From Ktedonobacter robiniae (lineage in GTDB: Bacteria; Chloroflexota; Ktedonobacteria; Ktedonobacterales; Ktedonobacteraceae), in NCBI RefSeq assembly GCF_016587375.1, contig NZ_BNJG01000001.1, positions 434,001 through 498,000 on the forward strand: 64,000 nt of DNA, given 5' to 3'. Both the position numbers and the translations under genes were made by a program. The notes beneath the pieces were generated by a model, which searched no databases, was not told the origin of the DNA, and was given only the letters and a program-made list of their open reading frames with translations. This document shows, piece by piece, positions 8,613 through 17,408 of this stretch; positions within the stretch are counted from its first letter, which is position 1; each line of letters opens with the position of its first letter.

Positions 8613-9500
8613 ATGGCCCAGACCCAGACAATCAACAAACCACTCGATACCAGCCAGCAAGAGAGCGAGAAGCCACGCAGGCCATTTCGCTGGTACAATG
8701 TCTTTCTCTATGCGATGCTTCTCGTGTTTACGATTACATCGCTCGGTCCCTTCATTTTTACCTTCCTGTCATCCTTCAAGACCTTCTCGCATATTCTGGA
8801 TTACCCTCCAACGCTGCTGCCTAACCCGGTGACCTACGATAACTTCGCCCGCCTAATCAGCGATCCCGACTTCTTACGCTGGATCCTCAATTCGGGCATT
8901 TACGCGGTGAGTGTGGCCGCGCTAGATGTGCTCTTCTCGGCTATGGCTGGTTATGCCCTCTCGCGCCTCAAGTTCCGTGGGCGCGAGGTCATCTTTCTGG
9001 CGACGCTGGCCGTGATGATGATTCCCGCCCCAATCACGATTATCCCCAAGTTTTTGATCATGAATAGCGTGCATCTCGTAAATACCTACTTCGCACTGAT
9101 CCTCCCTGTTATGGCCCAGCCCTTCGCGGTCTTTCTAATGGTTCAGTTTATGAAGAGCCTGCCACGCGAGCTAGAGGAATCGGCCATGCTAGATGGCGCG
9201 TCGCGCTGGACCATCTTTACACAGGTCATCCTGCCTCTTGTGAAGCCCGCACTGATCGCGGTCGCTATCATCAGCTTCCAGGGCGCCTGGAACGATTTCC
9301 TCTGGCCCCTGCTTGTTCTCAATAGCCGCAATATGTATACCCTACCTCTGGGCATGTTCTTCTATAAGAGTGCCTACTATACCGAGTACAACCTGCTTAT
9401 CGCAGGTTCGATGTTTAATACCATCCCCATGTTCATCCTCTTCTTTATCTTCCAGCGTTACTTCATCGAAGGCGCCACCAGTGCCGCCGTCAAAGGGTAA
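8613..9500 (+). CDS. sugar ABC transporter permease, MalG type
   Basis: This is the second permease of the sugar importer, 295 residues with six helices and the EAA loop LPRELEESAMLDGASRW. GAAGGAG precedes the ATG. The gene begins 33 bases after the MalF-type gene and ends directly at a 25-bp hairpin stem whose first base follows the stop codon, so the operon ends here. Confidence 0.92.
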   Translation: MAQTQTINKPLDTSQQESEKPRRPFRWYNVFLYAMLLVFTITSLGPFIFTFLSSFKTFSHILDYPPTLLPNPVTYDNFARLISDPDFLRWILNSGIYAVSVAALDVLFSAMAGYALSRLKFRGREVIFLATLAVMMIPAPITIIPKFLIMNSVHLVNTYFALILPVMAQPFAVFLMVQFMKSLPRELEESAMLDGASRWTIFTQVILPLVKPALIAVAIISFQGAWNDFLWPLLVLNSRNMYTLPLGMFFYKSAYYTEYNLLIAGSMFNTIPMFILFFIFQRYFIEGATSAAVKG

Positions 9501-9553
9501 GAAAGTATGAAAAGCCTGTTGCGCAAAATGCGCAACAGGCTTTTCATACTTTC
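9501..9553. terminator. bidirectional terminator, perfect 25-bp stem
   Basis: The two 25-base arms are exact complements with a 3-base AAA loop. The hairpin fills the gap between the converging permease and binding-protein genes, leaving only 7 bases on one side. Confidence 0.85.
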
Positions 9554-9560
9554 ACCTGAT

Positions 9561-10949
9561 TTATGGGCTTAAAATCTGATTGACCTGCATTGCCGCCCGG
9601 TTCAGAGCCGCTTGAGAACTGGTCTGACTAAAGAGGACGCTTTGAATGGCCAGGTTGAGTCGGTCGTGAATATACTGGTCATACTTACCAAAGTTATCCA
9701 GGTAGCCGTAGTTGGCGCCTTCAAACAAGACGTTAATCTTAGGGTGTGCCTGAAGGTATGCATTTATATTCATGTTCCTCAATGTTGGCAGCGCGAAGCC
9801 AGCCTGGAGTTGGCTACGCTGTACATCCTGCCCGGTCATGTAGTGAATCAATTCCCAGGAGGCTTCTGGATGCTTGCTCTGGGCGGATGCGGCCCAGGCA
9901 TTGGTGTAAATCAAGTTGGCCTGCTTACCACCTGGACCTTTGGGAAGAGGCGCGATGCCGTAGTCGGTCTGAGGGTAGTTCTGCTGTATATAGGTCACAA
10001 GCCAGCCGCCCTCAATGACCATCGCCGAGTGCCCCATGCCAAAGGCGTCAAACTCTTCCTGGGCGGTCGCCGGCACAAGCGCGGTTGGCAGCGTAGAAGA
10101 GGCGTCCTGGCGCATAAAGCTGGTATAGTAATTCATCGCCTCGACCCCGGCCTTACTATTAAAGGTGGCGCGCGTGCCATCAGGGCTAAGCACCGAGCCG
10201 CCGTTCGCGAGGAGAAAGGCCAGCCAGCGCGAGGAGTCAAGCTGGAGCGTCAGGCCATACGTCTGCGCTCTCCCCTGGGCGTCTACGCTTGTTAGCTTCT
10301 GAGCGGTTGTACGCAGGTCCTGCCACGTCCAATTCGGGCCTGGCTCTGGAAGATGGGCGGCTGCGAAGAGGCGCTTATTATAGAAGACACCAAGCGCGTT
10401 CCAATCCTTGGGCAAACCGTAGACCTGCCCACGCTTACAACTAAATGAGCTGATTAATCCTGGATAAAAATCAGTGGCGGCAACCTTGTCACGCGCCATG
10501 TAGGGAGAGAGATTGAGCAAGACACCCTGACTGATATAAATATTGGCCATACGCGGTTGCAAATAAAAGACGTCCGGCATCTGACCACGCTTGAGATCAG
10601 CTTGAATCGCGCTACTATAGTCCCCGCGAATGAGTTCTTTCTTGATAAGGATATTCGGGTGCAGGCGCTGAAATTGCTGTAGATTGGCTTCCACAAGCGC
10701 ATCCTCGACTGGCGAAGACGACCAGTAGGCCACGGTCAATGTGACCTTTCCTTGCTCTGGGAGCGCCACTCGAGTGTTTGTCTGTTGTGGGCACTCCATA
10801 AAGGGGTCGCCACTCCTCAAGGAGTACTGACCGCTCTCCCTGCCGCCCCCCTGAGAACCTTCATTCCCGCTTCCTCCTGTGCTACTACCAGTACATGCCA
10901 GCATCATTACCATCATGCACAGGAGCAAAGGAGTAACCACGCGTCTCAT
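9561..10949 (-). CDS. sugar ABC transporter substrate-binding lipoprotein (paralogue)
   Basis: This is a second family 1 sugar-binding lipoprotein, a close paralogue of the protein encoded at 6131-7501: both share the order C-P..T-N, then V-T-L-T-V-A, W-S-S-S-P, E-D-A-L-V, and later GLPKDW and GVFYNK. The signal peptide ends in MLAC with Cys19. The ATG at 10949 is chosen because GGAGG lies 6 bases upstream; an in-frame ATG 10 codons earlier lacks a site. It has no permease of its own and faces the sugar importer tail to tail. It may provide a second specificity for those permeases. A strong promoter lies at 11051-11079. Confidence 0.9.
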   Translation of the reverse strand: MRRVVTPLLLCMMVMMLACTGSSTGGSGNEGSQGGGRESGQYSLRSGDPFMECPQQTNTRVALPEQGKVTLTVAYWSSSPVEDALVEANLQQFQRLHPNILIKKELIRGDYSSAIQADLKRGQMPDVFYLQPRMANIYISQGVLLNLSPYMARDKVAATDFYPGLISSFSCKRGQVYGLPKDWNALGVFYNKRLFAAAHLPEPGPNWTWQDLRTTAQKLTSVDAQGRAQTYGLTLQLDSSRWLAFLLANGGSVLSPDGTRATFNSKAGVEAMNYYTSFMRQDASSTLPTALVPATAQEEFDAFGMGHSAMVIEGGWLVTYIQQNYPQTDYGIAPLPKGPGGKQANLIYTNAWAASAQSKHPEASWELIHYMTGQDVQRSQLQAGFALPTLRNMNINAYLQAHPKINVLFEGANYGYLDNFGKYDQYIHDRLNLAIQSVLFSQTSSQAALNRAAMQVNQILSP

Positions 10950-11050
10950 ACTGTACCTCCACCGGTGCCACACGGCCAATAGGACTACTCGCTTCGTCGC
11001 GATCTGGGCTATTGAGACACATTATATTCGCCGCTACCAATCTACACAGC

Positions 11051-11079
11051 ATCATACGCAACCCACACTCCCCTGTCAA
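11051..11079 (-). promoter_or_regulatory. sigma-70 promoter, near consensus
   Basis: On the minus strand TTGACA (11079-11074) and TATGAT (11056-11051) are separated by exactly 17 bases. It should drive the binding-protein gene starting at 10949, leaving a leader of about 95 bases. Confidence 0.75.
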
Positions 11080-11181
11080 TAGGCACTACCATATCACAAA
11101 AGACGTTCAAATCGGGGTAAAAAGCAAAAGAGACAGGCGCCTATCGACCCATCTCTCTAGCCTTCTGGGAGAGGATCAAAC

Positions 11182-13239
11182 TCAATTTTTGACTCCCCAT
11201 ACAAACAGCGTGCCATTCTCGTCAACGGAGGCGACCTGCAAGCCATCGGGGGACCAGGCTACGTCTGTGACAATGTGTTTATGCTGCTCAAATGAGCCAT
11301 CCGCGCACCCCGAGGGATCGCATAGTTGAATACTGCCATCGCTGCTCGCCGTGGCAAAACGGAGGGCATTTGTGCTCTGTAAAGGAGACCAGGCGCTAAC
11401 AACCGAGGCTTTGCCATTCACCAGCACAATGCCATCGGCAGCAAATTGCTTCAACAACCACCGTTTAGCTCCATCCTGGCCGTTTGTCCCGATAAGATAC
11501 ATACTATCAGGCGACCATGCCAGCGAATCGAGGGCATAGGTAGGATAGGCCGTCCCAACTGGAAGCAATATACCATGCCCCACGATCTCCAGCGTGTTAC
11601 CGTTGTTTACCATCTCAGGCGTACTACTGGCAATGGCCAGCATAGCGGCATCATCCGAAAATGCAAGGGCGGTCACACGGCGATTGAGCGTGGGATAGGT
11701 TGTAAAGGGCGTGCGACTATTCCAGTGCCAGAGCTGTACCCTTCCCCGGGCGCCTGTCACACTATCATTGTTGTTCAGTGCAAGTGCGATAGTATTGCCA
11801 TCGCGTGAAAGCGTAGCGACGGTATACCGGCTTGCCTCTCCTGGTAATGTATAGTTACTTTGCGCATCGCTGCCCTGGTAATTCACAAAGATGCGCGTCA
11901 CGACAAGCTGTTGATTCAGGTTAAGGTCAACAATGGTGAGGCCATCCTGGCTCCACTGCATCGCGAGCACAGATCCAAAGACACCAAAGCTCTTATCGCA
12001 TACCTGGCGCGAGACATCACAGACTTGGATATAGCCTGCCTCGTCTGCGAAGGCCAGCAGGTGCTGCCCATGGCGCGCACCTCGATACGCGGTCGGCGCC
12101 CAGGAGACCTTCTCAATACTGCGCGCATTGACATAGCTAAAGTAGGTCTCAGTGCGCCCCACTCCAGCAGCGGGGGGATGCGTCCACGAGCGTAGGGAGA
12201 GCCAGCCTCCAATGAGGAAAAGCAAGAGGGCAACCGCGAGCAGGCGTCCTCCCCACCGCTGCCAGGGCGTCGCGCTGCGTGGCGCACGCTCCCGGTATTT
12301 CGCGTGGGCTCGCCCACCCCGTCTCTCCGCACCTGTTCCCCACTCTGGGCGTGACACTTGCTCCTGTGGCACATCATCAACCACCTGTTCAGCTTCCACG
12401 ACACCAGTAGAGAGACCTTCACTATTGTCCGACTGAGCGCCAGGTGTCCCGGTCTGTTCAAGCGATAAGGCAGGATCAGTAAGCGGGAGCAATAGCGAAT
12501 CGGTATTCGTGGATGAGGCAGAGGGTGTTTGTGCGATATGCCGCCTGAGCGCTCCATCTTCCGACCCGCGCTCATGATCTGCCTGATCCAGTTGCGCACG
12601 CACAAAAGGCTCCAGGGAAACCTGTTCGTTTAATTCGCCCAGGGCCTGAATAGCGGCTTCACGTACAAGATTGGACTCATCAGTAAGCCCTTCGACCAGG
12701 ATATTTACTGGCGCGCGCTCCCCCATTTGCCCCAGGGACCACACCACAGTCGCGCGTACTGTGGGATCGGTATCGTGCCAGGATTTACAGAGGAGATCGA
12801 GAGGAGCACGCTGGCCTTGCTTGCCCAGGGCGCGGGCCGCCTCTGCTCGAACCTGCCACTGCTCATCGCGCAAAGCTTCGGCTAGAATAGACACCGATGC
12901 CCGCTCTCCTCTACTACCCAACGCTCGCACGGCCGCCGCGCGCACAGCCTCATGCTCATCATGTAAGGCCGCTAGCAGTATCTCTGGCGCTATATCTTCC
13001 TGCCTGCGCGCCAGTTCTCGCAAGGCCATTACCTTTTGCTGCCAGTTCTCCTGCTGAAGGGCGGCGCGTAGCTGGTCATGCGAGAGGGCGCGCGCCTGTT
13101 GACGCACCTTCCCCAGACCCAGGTGCGCGAGCACTGGTGACTCAGATGGGGCAGAAGCACTATCCAGAGGTGTGGATGGGGCTGATGCAGGCTCCTGCTT
13201 GTCACGATTTAGTTGTGATCGGTAGGCATCAAACTCCAT
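11182..13239 (-). CDS. HEAT-repeat, transmembrane, WD40-like protein next to an ECF sigma factor
   Basis: This is a 685-residue three-part protein. Residues about 55-205 form four HEAT-like helical repeats (units such as VRAAAVRALG, VRAEAARALG, VREAAIQALG). A low-complexity acidic linker follows. Residues 330-349 form a single membrane helix after a basic stretch, giving N-in, C-out topology by the positive-inside rule. Residues 360-685 carry WD40-like blades (repeated W-S-P-D-G and D-V motifs). The start codon lies inside the sigma factor gene upstream (31-base overlap), implying coupled translation. This is the place where anti-sigma factors are normally encoded, so a role in controlling that sigma factor is inferred, not shown. 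Confidence 0.82.
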   Translation of the reverse strand: MEFDAYRSQLNRDKQEPASAPSTPLDSASAPSESPVLAHLGLGKVRQQARALSHDQLRAALQQENWQQKVMALRELARRQEDIAPEILLAALHDEHEAVRAAAVRALGSRGERASVSILAEALRDEQWQVRAEAARALGKQGQRAPLDLLCKSWHDTDPTVRATVVWSLGQMGERAPVNILVEGLTDESNLVREAAIQALGELNEQVSLEPFVRAQLDQADHERGSEDGALRRHIAQTPSASSTNTDSLLLPLTDPALSLEQTGTPGAQSDNSEGLSTGVVEAEQVVDDVPQEQVSRPEWGTGAERRGGRAHAKYRERAPRSATPWQRWGGRLLAVALLLFLIGGWLSLRSWTHPPAAGVGRTETYFSYVNARSIEKVSWAPTAYRGARHGQHLLAFADEAGYIQVCDVSRQVCDKSFGVFGSVLAMQWSQDGLTIVDLNLNQQLVVTRIFVNYQGSDAQSNYTLPGEASRYTVATLSRDGNTIALALNNNDSVTGARGRVQLWHWNSRTPFTTYPTLNRRVTALAFSDDAAMLAIASSTPEMVNNGNTLEIVGHGILLPVGTAYPTYALDSLAWSPDSMYLIGTNGQDGAKRWLLKQFAADGIVLVNGKASVVSAWSPLQSTNALRFATASSDGSIQLCDPSGCADGSFEQHKHIVTDVAWSPDGLQVASVDENGTLFVWGVKN

Positions 13240-13892
13240 TGGCTTGCTTTCTTTGGTTTCCCCTCATTTTTGCTCTTCGTGACTTTTTTCACCGGTTCGG
13301 CTGAACCGGTAGGGATACCGGGGCGCGCCTCTTCAAAGGTCTTGCGCAAGAGCTTAACGCCCCTATGCACATACACCTTCACCGTCCCCAGGGGCTGCTC
13401 AAGCACATCCGCGATCTCCTGGTACGTCAAGTCCTCAAAAAAATACAGACTCACCACGTCGCGATAATGCGCCGGCAAGAGCGCAACCAGTAGCTCCAGT
13501 TCCTGCCGACTCTCAGCCAGTTCAAAGGCTCGCTCCGGCTGTGCATTATGCTCATCCTCGCGCCCAAGGTGTGGGCTCTCATCTGAAGTATCGAGATAAA
13601 TGGATGGAGGCGCTTTCACACGCCCGGTATAGTTGCAATAGACATTCCAGGTAATCTTATAGAGCCAGGCACGCGCTTTTAGCATCTGTATACGCTCTGG
13701 AGAATACGTCTCCAGAGCCATATAGGCACGCAAAAAGGCCTCCTGTACGATGTCTTCTGCGTCTTGCATGCTCCCTACCCGCCGGTACACGAAGGCACAG
13801 AGCTGGTGCCAGTAGAGCACAACCAGTTCTTCATAGTACCGTTCGACGTCATCGGCGAATAGAGCCAGCAAATTTTCTCCTGCCGGTTTCAT
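13209..13892 (-). CDS. ECF-type RNA polymerase sigma factor
   Basis: This is an alternative sigma factor of the extracytoplasmic function group. Region 2 is seen around residues 38-60 (SMQDAEDIVQEAFLRAY) and region 4 around 136-185 (LPAHYRDVVSLYFFEDLTY, then QEIADVLEQPLGTVKVYVHR). A 35-residue Lys/Pro-rich tail extends beyond region 4, unusual for short ECF factors. The ribosome binding site is weak (AAAGAG). It overlaps the following HEAT-WD40 membrane protein gene. Sigma factors of this group are usually held by a partner encoded next door and released by a signal. Confidence 0.9.
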   Translation of the reverse strand: MKPAGENLLALFADDVERYYEELVVLYWHQLCAFVYRRVGSMQDAEDIVQEAFLRAYMALETYSPERIQMLKARAWLYKITWNVYCNYTGRVKAPPSIYLDTSDESPHLGREDEHNAQPERAFELAESRQELELLVALLPAHYRDVVSLYFFEDLTYQEIADVLEQPLGTVKVYVHRGVKLLRKTFEEARPGIPTGSAEPVKKVTKSKNEGKPKKASQWSLMPTDHN

Positions 13893-14214
13893 AGCTCTTT
13901 TTAACCATGCGCTTTATATTTTTCTCTACCAACTACAACACAAGCATTCAGCCAATGGTTACAATTAGCACCATCAATCCGGCACGTCTCCTCAAAAAGG
14001 GCATGTCTTCTTTACGTATGATAGCACAGCAGGAGGGGATGAGAGCGAGTCCAGGTATATGCGCGATAGCAAAACGAATTCACAAATGAATTCAATGCTT
14101 CAGTCGGGCTTTCACCTATGCGTCATGCTAGTAGGAGAGGCCCTCCTTTTTGGTTCAGGGCTGTCTCACTCCAAGCACTAAATGCAGTATTATACGTAGT
14201 GAGGAGGAACACGC
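13893..14214. other. divergent intergenic region
   Basis: The gap lies between the sigma factor gene and the hdeD-like gene. It holds the GTGAGGAGG ribosome binding site of the latter at its end. I see a TATAAA-like element near the sigma factor start but no well-spaced -35, and no other gene. Confidence 0.5.
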
Positions 14215-14796
14215 ATGCAACGAACAGACGATTTCTACCAGGGCGCATATGGCACGATGGGGTCCACCTGGCTTATGGCCATACGTGGTGTCGTCGCTAT
14301 CATCTTTGGCATTGCAGCACTCTTATGGCCGGGCCGAACACTGCTTATCCTGGTCTACCTGTTCGGAGCGTTCGCTATCGTTGATGGCATTCTTGCCGCC
14401 GTTGCCTCGGTGCAGCTGCGCCATCTGACAAACTACTGGTGGATCATTCTGCTGGAGGGCATCTTTGGCATCATCATTGGTATCGCCTCCTTTGCCTTGC
14501 CCGGCGTGACCGCGCTGGCACTCCTGTTCCTTGTCGCGATCTGGGCCATTCTCACAGGCATTCTGGAGCTTGTGAGCGCTTTTTCGGGACGCGCACCAGT
14601 CAGGCGTGAATGGGCAATGGGTATCGCGGGCGTGCTCTCTATCGTGCTGGGTATCTTGCTTATTGCCCAGCCACGAGCTGGACTCCTCACGCTCGTCTGG
14701 CTCATCGGCATCTACGCCATTGCCTGGGGCTTTACCCTGTTCGTGCGTGCGTTTCAACATCGCGAGCCTCATTCCCGTATGCCTGGCACCATCTAG
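14215..14796 (+). CDS. HdeD-like DUF308 membrane protein
   Basis: This is a 193-residue protein with about six membrane helices arranged as repeated pairs: G-V-V-A-I-I-F-G-I-A-A-L-L-W-P-G and later G-V-L-S-I-V-L-G-I-L-L-I-A-Q-P. This repeat is characteristic of DUF308 proteins such as HdeD, which is linked to acid resistance in enteric bacteria; the biochemical role is unknown. GAGGAGG precedes the ATG. The last codons and stop are part of a terminator stem. Confidence 0.87.
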   Translation: MQRTDDFYQGAYGTMGSTWLMAIRGVVAIIFGIAALLWPGRTLLILVYLFGAFAIVDGILAAVASVQLRHLTNYWWIILLEGIFGIIIGIASFALPGVTALALLFLVAIWAILTGILELVSAFSGRAPVRREWAMGIAGVLSIVLGILLIAQPRAGLLTLVWLIGIYAIAWGFTLFVRAFQHREPHSRMPGTI

Positions 14797-14809
14797 CCAG
14801 GCATACGGG
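14774..14809 (+). terminator. terminator overlapping the end of the hdeD-like gene
   Basis: A 14-bp stem (CCCGTATGCCTGGC and complement) with an 8-base loop that contains most of the stop codon; a T-rich stretch follows. The left arm encodes the last residues of the protein. Confidence 0.75.
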
Positions 14810-14858
14810 CGCCGTATTTTATCTTTTATTGTACCAGGGATTTTTTACCTACTTCTGA

Positions 14859-14930
14859 TCCGAAAACCCTGAGCGCGCGTGTCCCCAAATGGGGGAAGCG
14901 CTCGTCACGCCAGTGACGTCGGGTTTCGGA
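14859..14930 (+). ncRNA. candidate structured leader (three-way junction) before grpE
   Basis: Nested pairing can be drawn by hand. P1 pairs 14859-14869 with 14921-14930 (TCCGAAAACCC/GGGTTTCGGA, one bulged A). P2 pairs GAGCGC 14871-14876 with GCGCTC 14898-14903 and has an inner CCCC-AAAT-GGGG hairpin. P3 pairs GTCAC 14904-14908 with GTGAC 14913-14917. The ribosome binding site AAAGGAG starts 10 bases downstream. No CIRCE element was found. Whether it is a temperature or ligand sensor is unknown. Confidence 0.45.
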
Positions 14931-14957
14931 ATAAGATCCTAAAGGAGATTTTTAGCA

Positions 14958-15635
14958 GTGAGTATGCCACAGCAACCATTTGGCAATCCACAACAGCAGC
15001 CCGACTATACCCCTGCCGAGGAACAGGTCGTCCCGCAGGATGTCTCAGACCAGCCAACCATGCGCACAGAAGCAGTCAATAGCCAACAAGTTCAGGCTCA
15101 GCAAGCGATGCCTGGCAATGAGGAAGGCGTCGATACGGATGTCGCAACCCTCGAACGCGAGCTCACTGAGGCTCAGCGCCAGGCCGGCGAGTATCTGAGC
15201 ATGACTCAACGCCTGCAAGCTGACTTTATCAACTATAAGCGGCGCGTGACCCAGGAGCAGTCCGAGAGTCGCCTGCAAGCCCAGGCCCAGGTCATTGAAC
15301 ATATCCTTCCCGTGCTCGATGACCTGGGGCGCGCCCTGATGGCTGTTCCACCTGAACTGACCCAGCATCCCTGGGCGCAGGGCATCCAGCTCACTTCACG
15401 CCAATTGGTCTCAGCCCTCCAGCAACTGGGTGTACGCCAGGTCGGCATGCCAGGTGAACTCTTTAATCCTCACTGGCATGAGGCCTTGATGAAAGAGCCA
15501 CGCCCCGATCTTCCAGAAGGGACGGTCGCCCAGGTCTATCGCCCAGGCTATGTCTTTGGCGAACGCGTCATCCGGCCAGCCCAGGTCACAGTGGCAGGTC
15601 CCGCTCCATCAGGAGAACAGAACGTGAACCAGTAG
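14958..15635 (+). CDS. grpE: GrpE nucleotide exchange factor
   Basis: GrpE releases ADP from the chaperone DnaK. The protein has a disordered Gln/Pro-rich N-terminus (about 60 residues), a long coiled coil, the family segment QRLQADFINYKRRV near residue 90 and the beta domain with FNPHWHEALM and the closing Y-R-P-G-Y..G-E-R-V-I-R-P-A-Q-V. The GTG at 14958 has AAAGGAG at ideal distance; the ATG two codons later is the alternative. 225 residues is normal. It is followed by a DnaJ homologue, but no dnaK is present in the window. Confidence 0.93.
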   Translation: MSMPQQPFGNPQQQPDYTPAEEQVVPQDVSDQPTMRTEAVNSQQVQAQQAMPGNEEGVDTDVATLERELTEAQRQAGEYLSMTQRLQADFINYKRRVTQEQSESRLQAQAQVIEHILPVLDDLGRALMAVPPELTQHPWAQGIQLTSRQLVSALQQLGVRQVGMPGELFNPHWHEALMKEPRPDLPEGTVAQVYRPGYVFGERVIRPAQVTVAGPAPSGEQNVNQ

Positions 15636-15677
15636 AGAATAAATTTTGCCAGAAATGTGTTATCATTCTCTAGAAGA

Positions 15678-15729
15678 GACTGCTAGCAGTCCGGGAACAG
15701 GAGAGCCAGAAGTTTATGTGCTCTCCTGT
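15678..15729. promoter_or_regulatory. palindrome and hairpin between grpE and dnaJ
   Basis: GACTGCTAGCAGTC (15678-15691) is a perfect 14-base palindrome, and ACAGGAGAGC/GCTCTCCTGT (15697-15706 and 15720-15729) forms a 10-bp stem with a 13-base loop. An extended -10-like TGT-TATCAT precedes them at 15658-15666. These may form a separate promoter and operator for dnaJ. Confidence 0.35.
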
Positions 15730-15822
15730 CTTCAGGCTATGGACCCACTCTCTTCACCGCTCTAGCGCTTGAAGGTCCTTGTATTTTTCGCACAATAACT
15801 AGCAGCGTAGGAGAACCGATCG

Positions 15823-16806
15823 ATGGCAGTTGATTATAAAGATTATTACAAAGTACTTGGTGTTAGCAAAGACGCCGATAAGGATGCAATTCGTAAGGCA
15901 TTTCGTAAGCTAGCGCGCCAGTATCATCCCGATCTCAATCCTAATAACAAGGAAGCAGAAGAGAAGTTTAAAGAGATCAATGAGGCATATGAGGTGCTGG
16001 CCGATCCTGAGAAACGCAAGAAATACGACGAACTCAGCGATTACTATCAGCAGTATGGAACCTGGCCTGGGGCAGGTGGCGGAGCCAGCAATTTTAGCGG
16101 TGGCAACTATCGCTATCGCACGGTCAGCGAGGAGGACCTGTCCGATCTCTTTGGTGGCCAATCGCCCTTCTCGGACTTCTTTGAGACCTTCTTCCACTCT
16201 GGCTTTGGTGGCCAGGGGGGAGGTAGTCCCTTTGGCAATGTACGTAGCCAGCGTGGTGCTCAGCGTAGTGCTCAGCGTGGACGCGTCGCCCAGACCCAGG
16301 GCCAAGATGTCGAGACAGAGGTAGAGGTCACACTCGCCGAAGCGTATCAGGGCACCACGCGCACCCTGCAACTCGCCGCACCTGACGGCAGCACCCGGCG
16401 TCTTGAGGTCAAGATACCCGCAGGGGTCAACGAGGGTGGGCGCATTCGCATCGCCAAACAGGGCCTGGACGGTGGCGATCTCTACCTCAACATTCGCCTG
16501 CGTCCCGACGCACAGTTTGTGCGCGAGGGCGCCACCCTGCGCACAGTGATCGATGTTCCCCTCAAGAATGCGATCCTGGGCGGCGAGGCCCAGGTCCCCA
16601 CACCCGACGGAAAACGCCTCCTGCTGCGCATCCCTGAGGGAACGGCCAATGGGCAATCCTTCCGCCTGCGCGGGAAGGGCATGTCACGCGTAGGCAAAGG
16701 CGATGAGCGCGGCGACCTCTACGCGGAGGTACGCGTCCAGCTCCCGCCCAAGCTGAATGAGGAGCAGAAGCGCCTCTTCCAGGCCTTCGCGGACTCCCTC
16801 CACTAA
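15823..16806 (+). CDS. dnaJ: DnaJ/CbpA-type co-chaperone
   Basis: This is a J-domain protein that delivers substrates to DnaK and stimulates its ATPase. The J domain covers residues 5-70 with HPD at 35-37. A Gly/Phe/Ser-rich linker follows (about 75-165), then the two C-terminal substrate-binding beta domains ([13 protein letters not shown] at the start). The zinc-binding CXXCXGXG repeats of full DnaJ are absent, so this is the class II, CbpA-like form (327 residues). AGGAG lies 9 bases before the ATG. A strong terminator follows. Confidence 0.92.
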   Translation: MAVDYKDYYKVLGVSKDADKDAIRKAFRKLARQYHPDLNPNNKEAEEKFKEINEAYEVLADPEKRKKYDELSDYYQQYGTWPGAGGGASNFSGGNYRYRTVSEEDLSDLFGGQSPFSDFFETFFHSGFGGQGGGSPFGNVRSQRGAQRSAQRGRVAQTQGQDVETEVEVTLAEAYQGTTRTLQLAAPDGSTRRLEVKIPAGVNEGGRIRIAKQGLDGGDLYLNIRLRPDAQFVREGATLRTVIDVPLKNAILGGEAQVPTPDGKRLLLRIPEGTANGQSFRLRGKGMSRVGKGDERGDLYAEVRVQLPPKLNEEQKRLFQAFADSLH

Positions 16807-16809
16807 ACT

Positions 16810-16863
16810 TACAGGCATGATAAGCTGGAGCTGCTAAAGCAGCTCCAGCTTATCATGCCTGTA
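16810..16863. terminator. bidirectional terminator, perfect 26-bp stem
   Basis: The two 26-base arms are exact complements around a 2-base centre. It lies between the converging dnaJ and FAS1 genes, starting 4 bases after the dnaJ stop. Confidence 0.85.
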
Positions 16864-16871
16864 GACTCTTC

Positions 16872-17408
16872 TCACGCTCCTGGCCCCTGCACCTCATGCC
16901 GCATTAATTCATCGGGATTATAGATTGTAGCATAATGCTCAACACCTGGTTGTAGAAACTCCTTCAGATCCAGGTCAGGGGGCATCAGCAGACCATCTAG
17001 TGTATGAATGACCCCATTTGAAGCGAAGAGATCTGCCTCCAGAACGGGTACGCCACCTACCCGCATGGGATTGCGCATATCAATCGTCAGGAGGCGGCCT
17101 GTGCGGGTCTGAAGCTGAATCGTAGTAGAGTGACTCTGCTCCACCTCCCGGCGCAAATCCGCAAGCGAGATACGCTCAGGCACGATATGGTAATCAAGCA
17201 AATACTTGAGCTTGCTGAGGTGCTTCAACAAATCAAACTCGTTCACATCCTTCAGCTCATTCAAAGCCTGGTCATGCGGCGCGAATAGGGTGATCTGTGT
17301 ATCCTCCTGCAAGAGATACTCCAGGCCAACCGCGCGCACTAACGCGTCCAGGTCATGAAAAGTATAGGGGTAACTTCGCTCTTCAAGAATGTCGATGATC
17401 CGCTCCAT
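16872..17408 (-). CDS. fasciclin (FAS1) domain protein
   Basis: A single FAS1 domain occupies most of the 178 residues: the conserved T-L-F-A-P-H-D-Q-A-L block (about residues 39-50), then LKYLLDYHIVPE and the closing N-G-V-I-H-T-L-D-G-L-L segment. FAS1 domains mediate adhesion in secreted proteins, yet no signal peptide or membrane helix is visible here, so a cytoplasmic form is suggested. It lies 87 bases after a kinase-WD40 gene in the same direction and could be the last gene of that operon. A 9-bp inverted repeat CTCTTCGTG/CACGAAGAG (17419-17467) lies in the gap. Confidence 0.83.
   Translation of the reverse strand: MERIIDILEERSYPYTFHDLDALVRAVGLEYLLQEDTQITLFAPHDQALNELKDVNEFDLLKHLSKLKYLLDYHIVPERISLADLRREVEQSHSTTIQLQTRTGRLLTIDMRNPMRVGGVPVLEADLFASNGVIHTLDGLLMPPDLDLKEFLQPGVEHYATIYNPDELMRHEVQGPGA

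Noticed and set aside
13291..13310. ACCGGTTC-GGCT-GAACCGGT hairpin followed by a short A-rich stretch
   Set aside because: It lies within the coding end of the sigma factor gene and lacks a T run in the coding direction; probably coincidental.
14810..14957. CIRCE/HrcA operator before grpE
   Set aside because: No TTAGCACTC-N9-GAGTGCTAA-like repeat is present.
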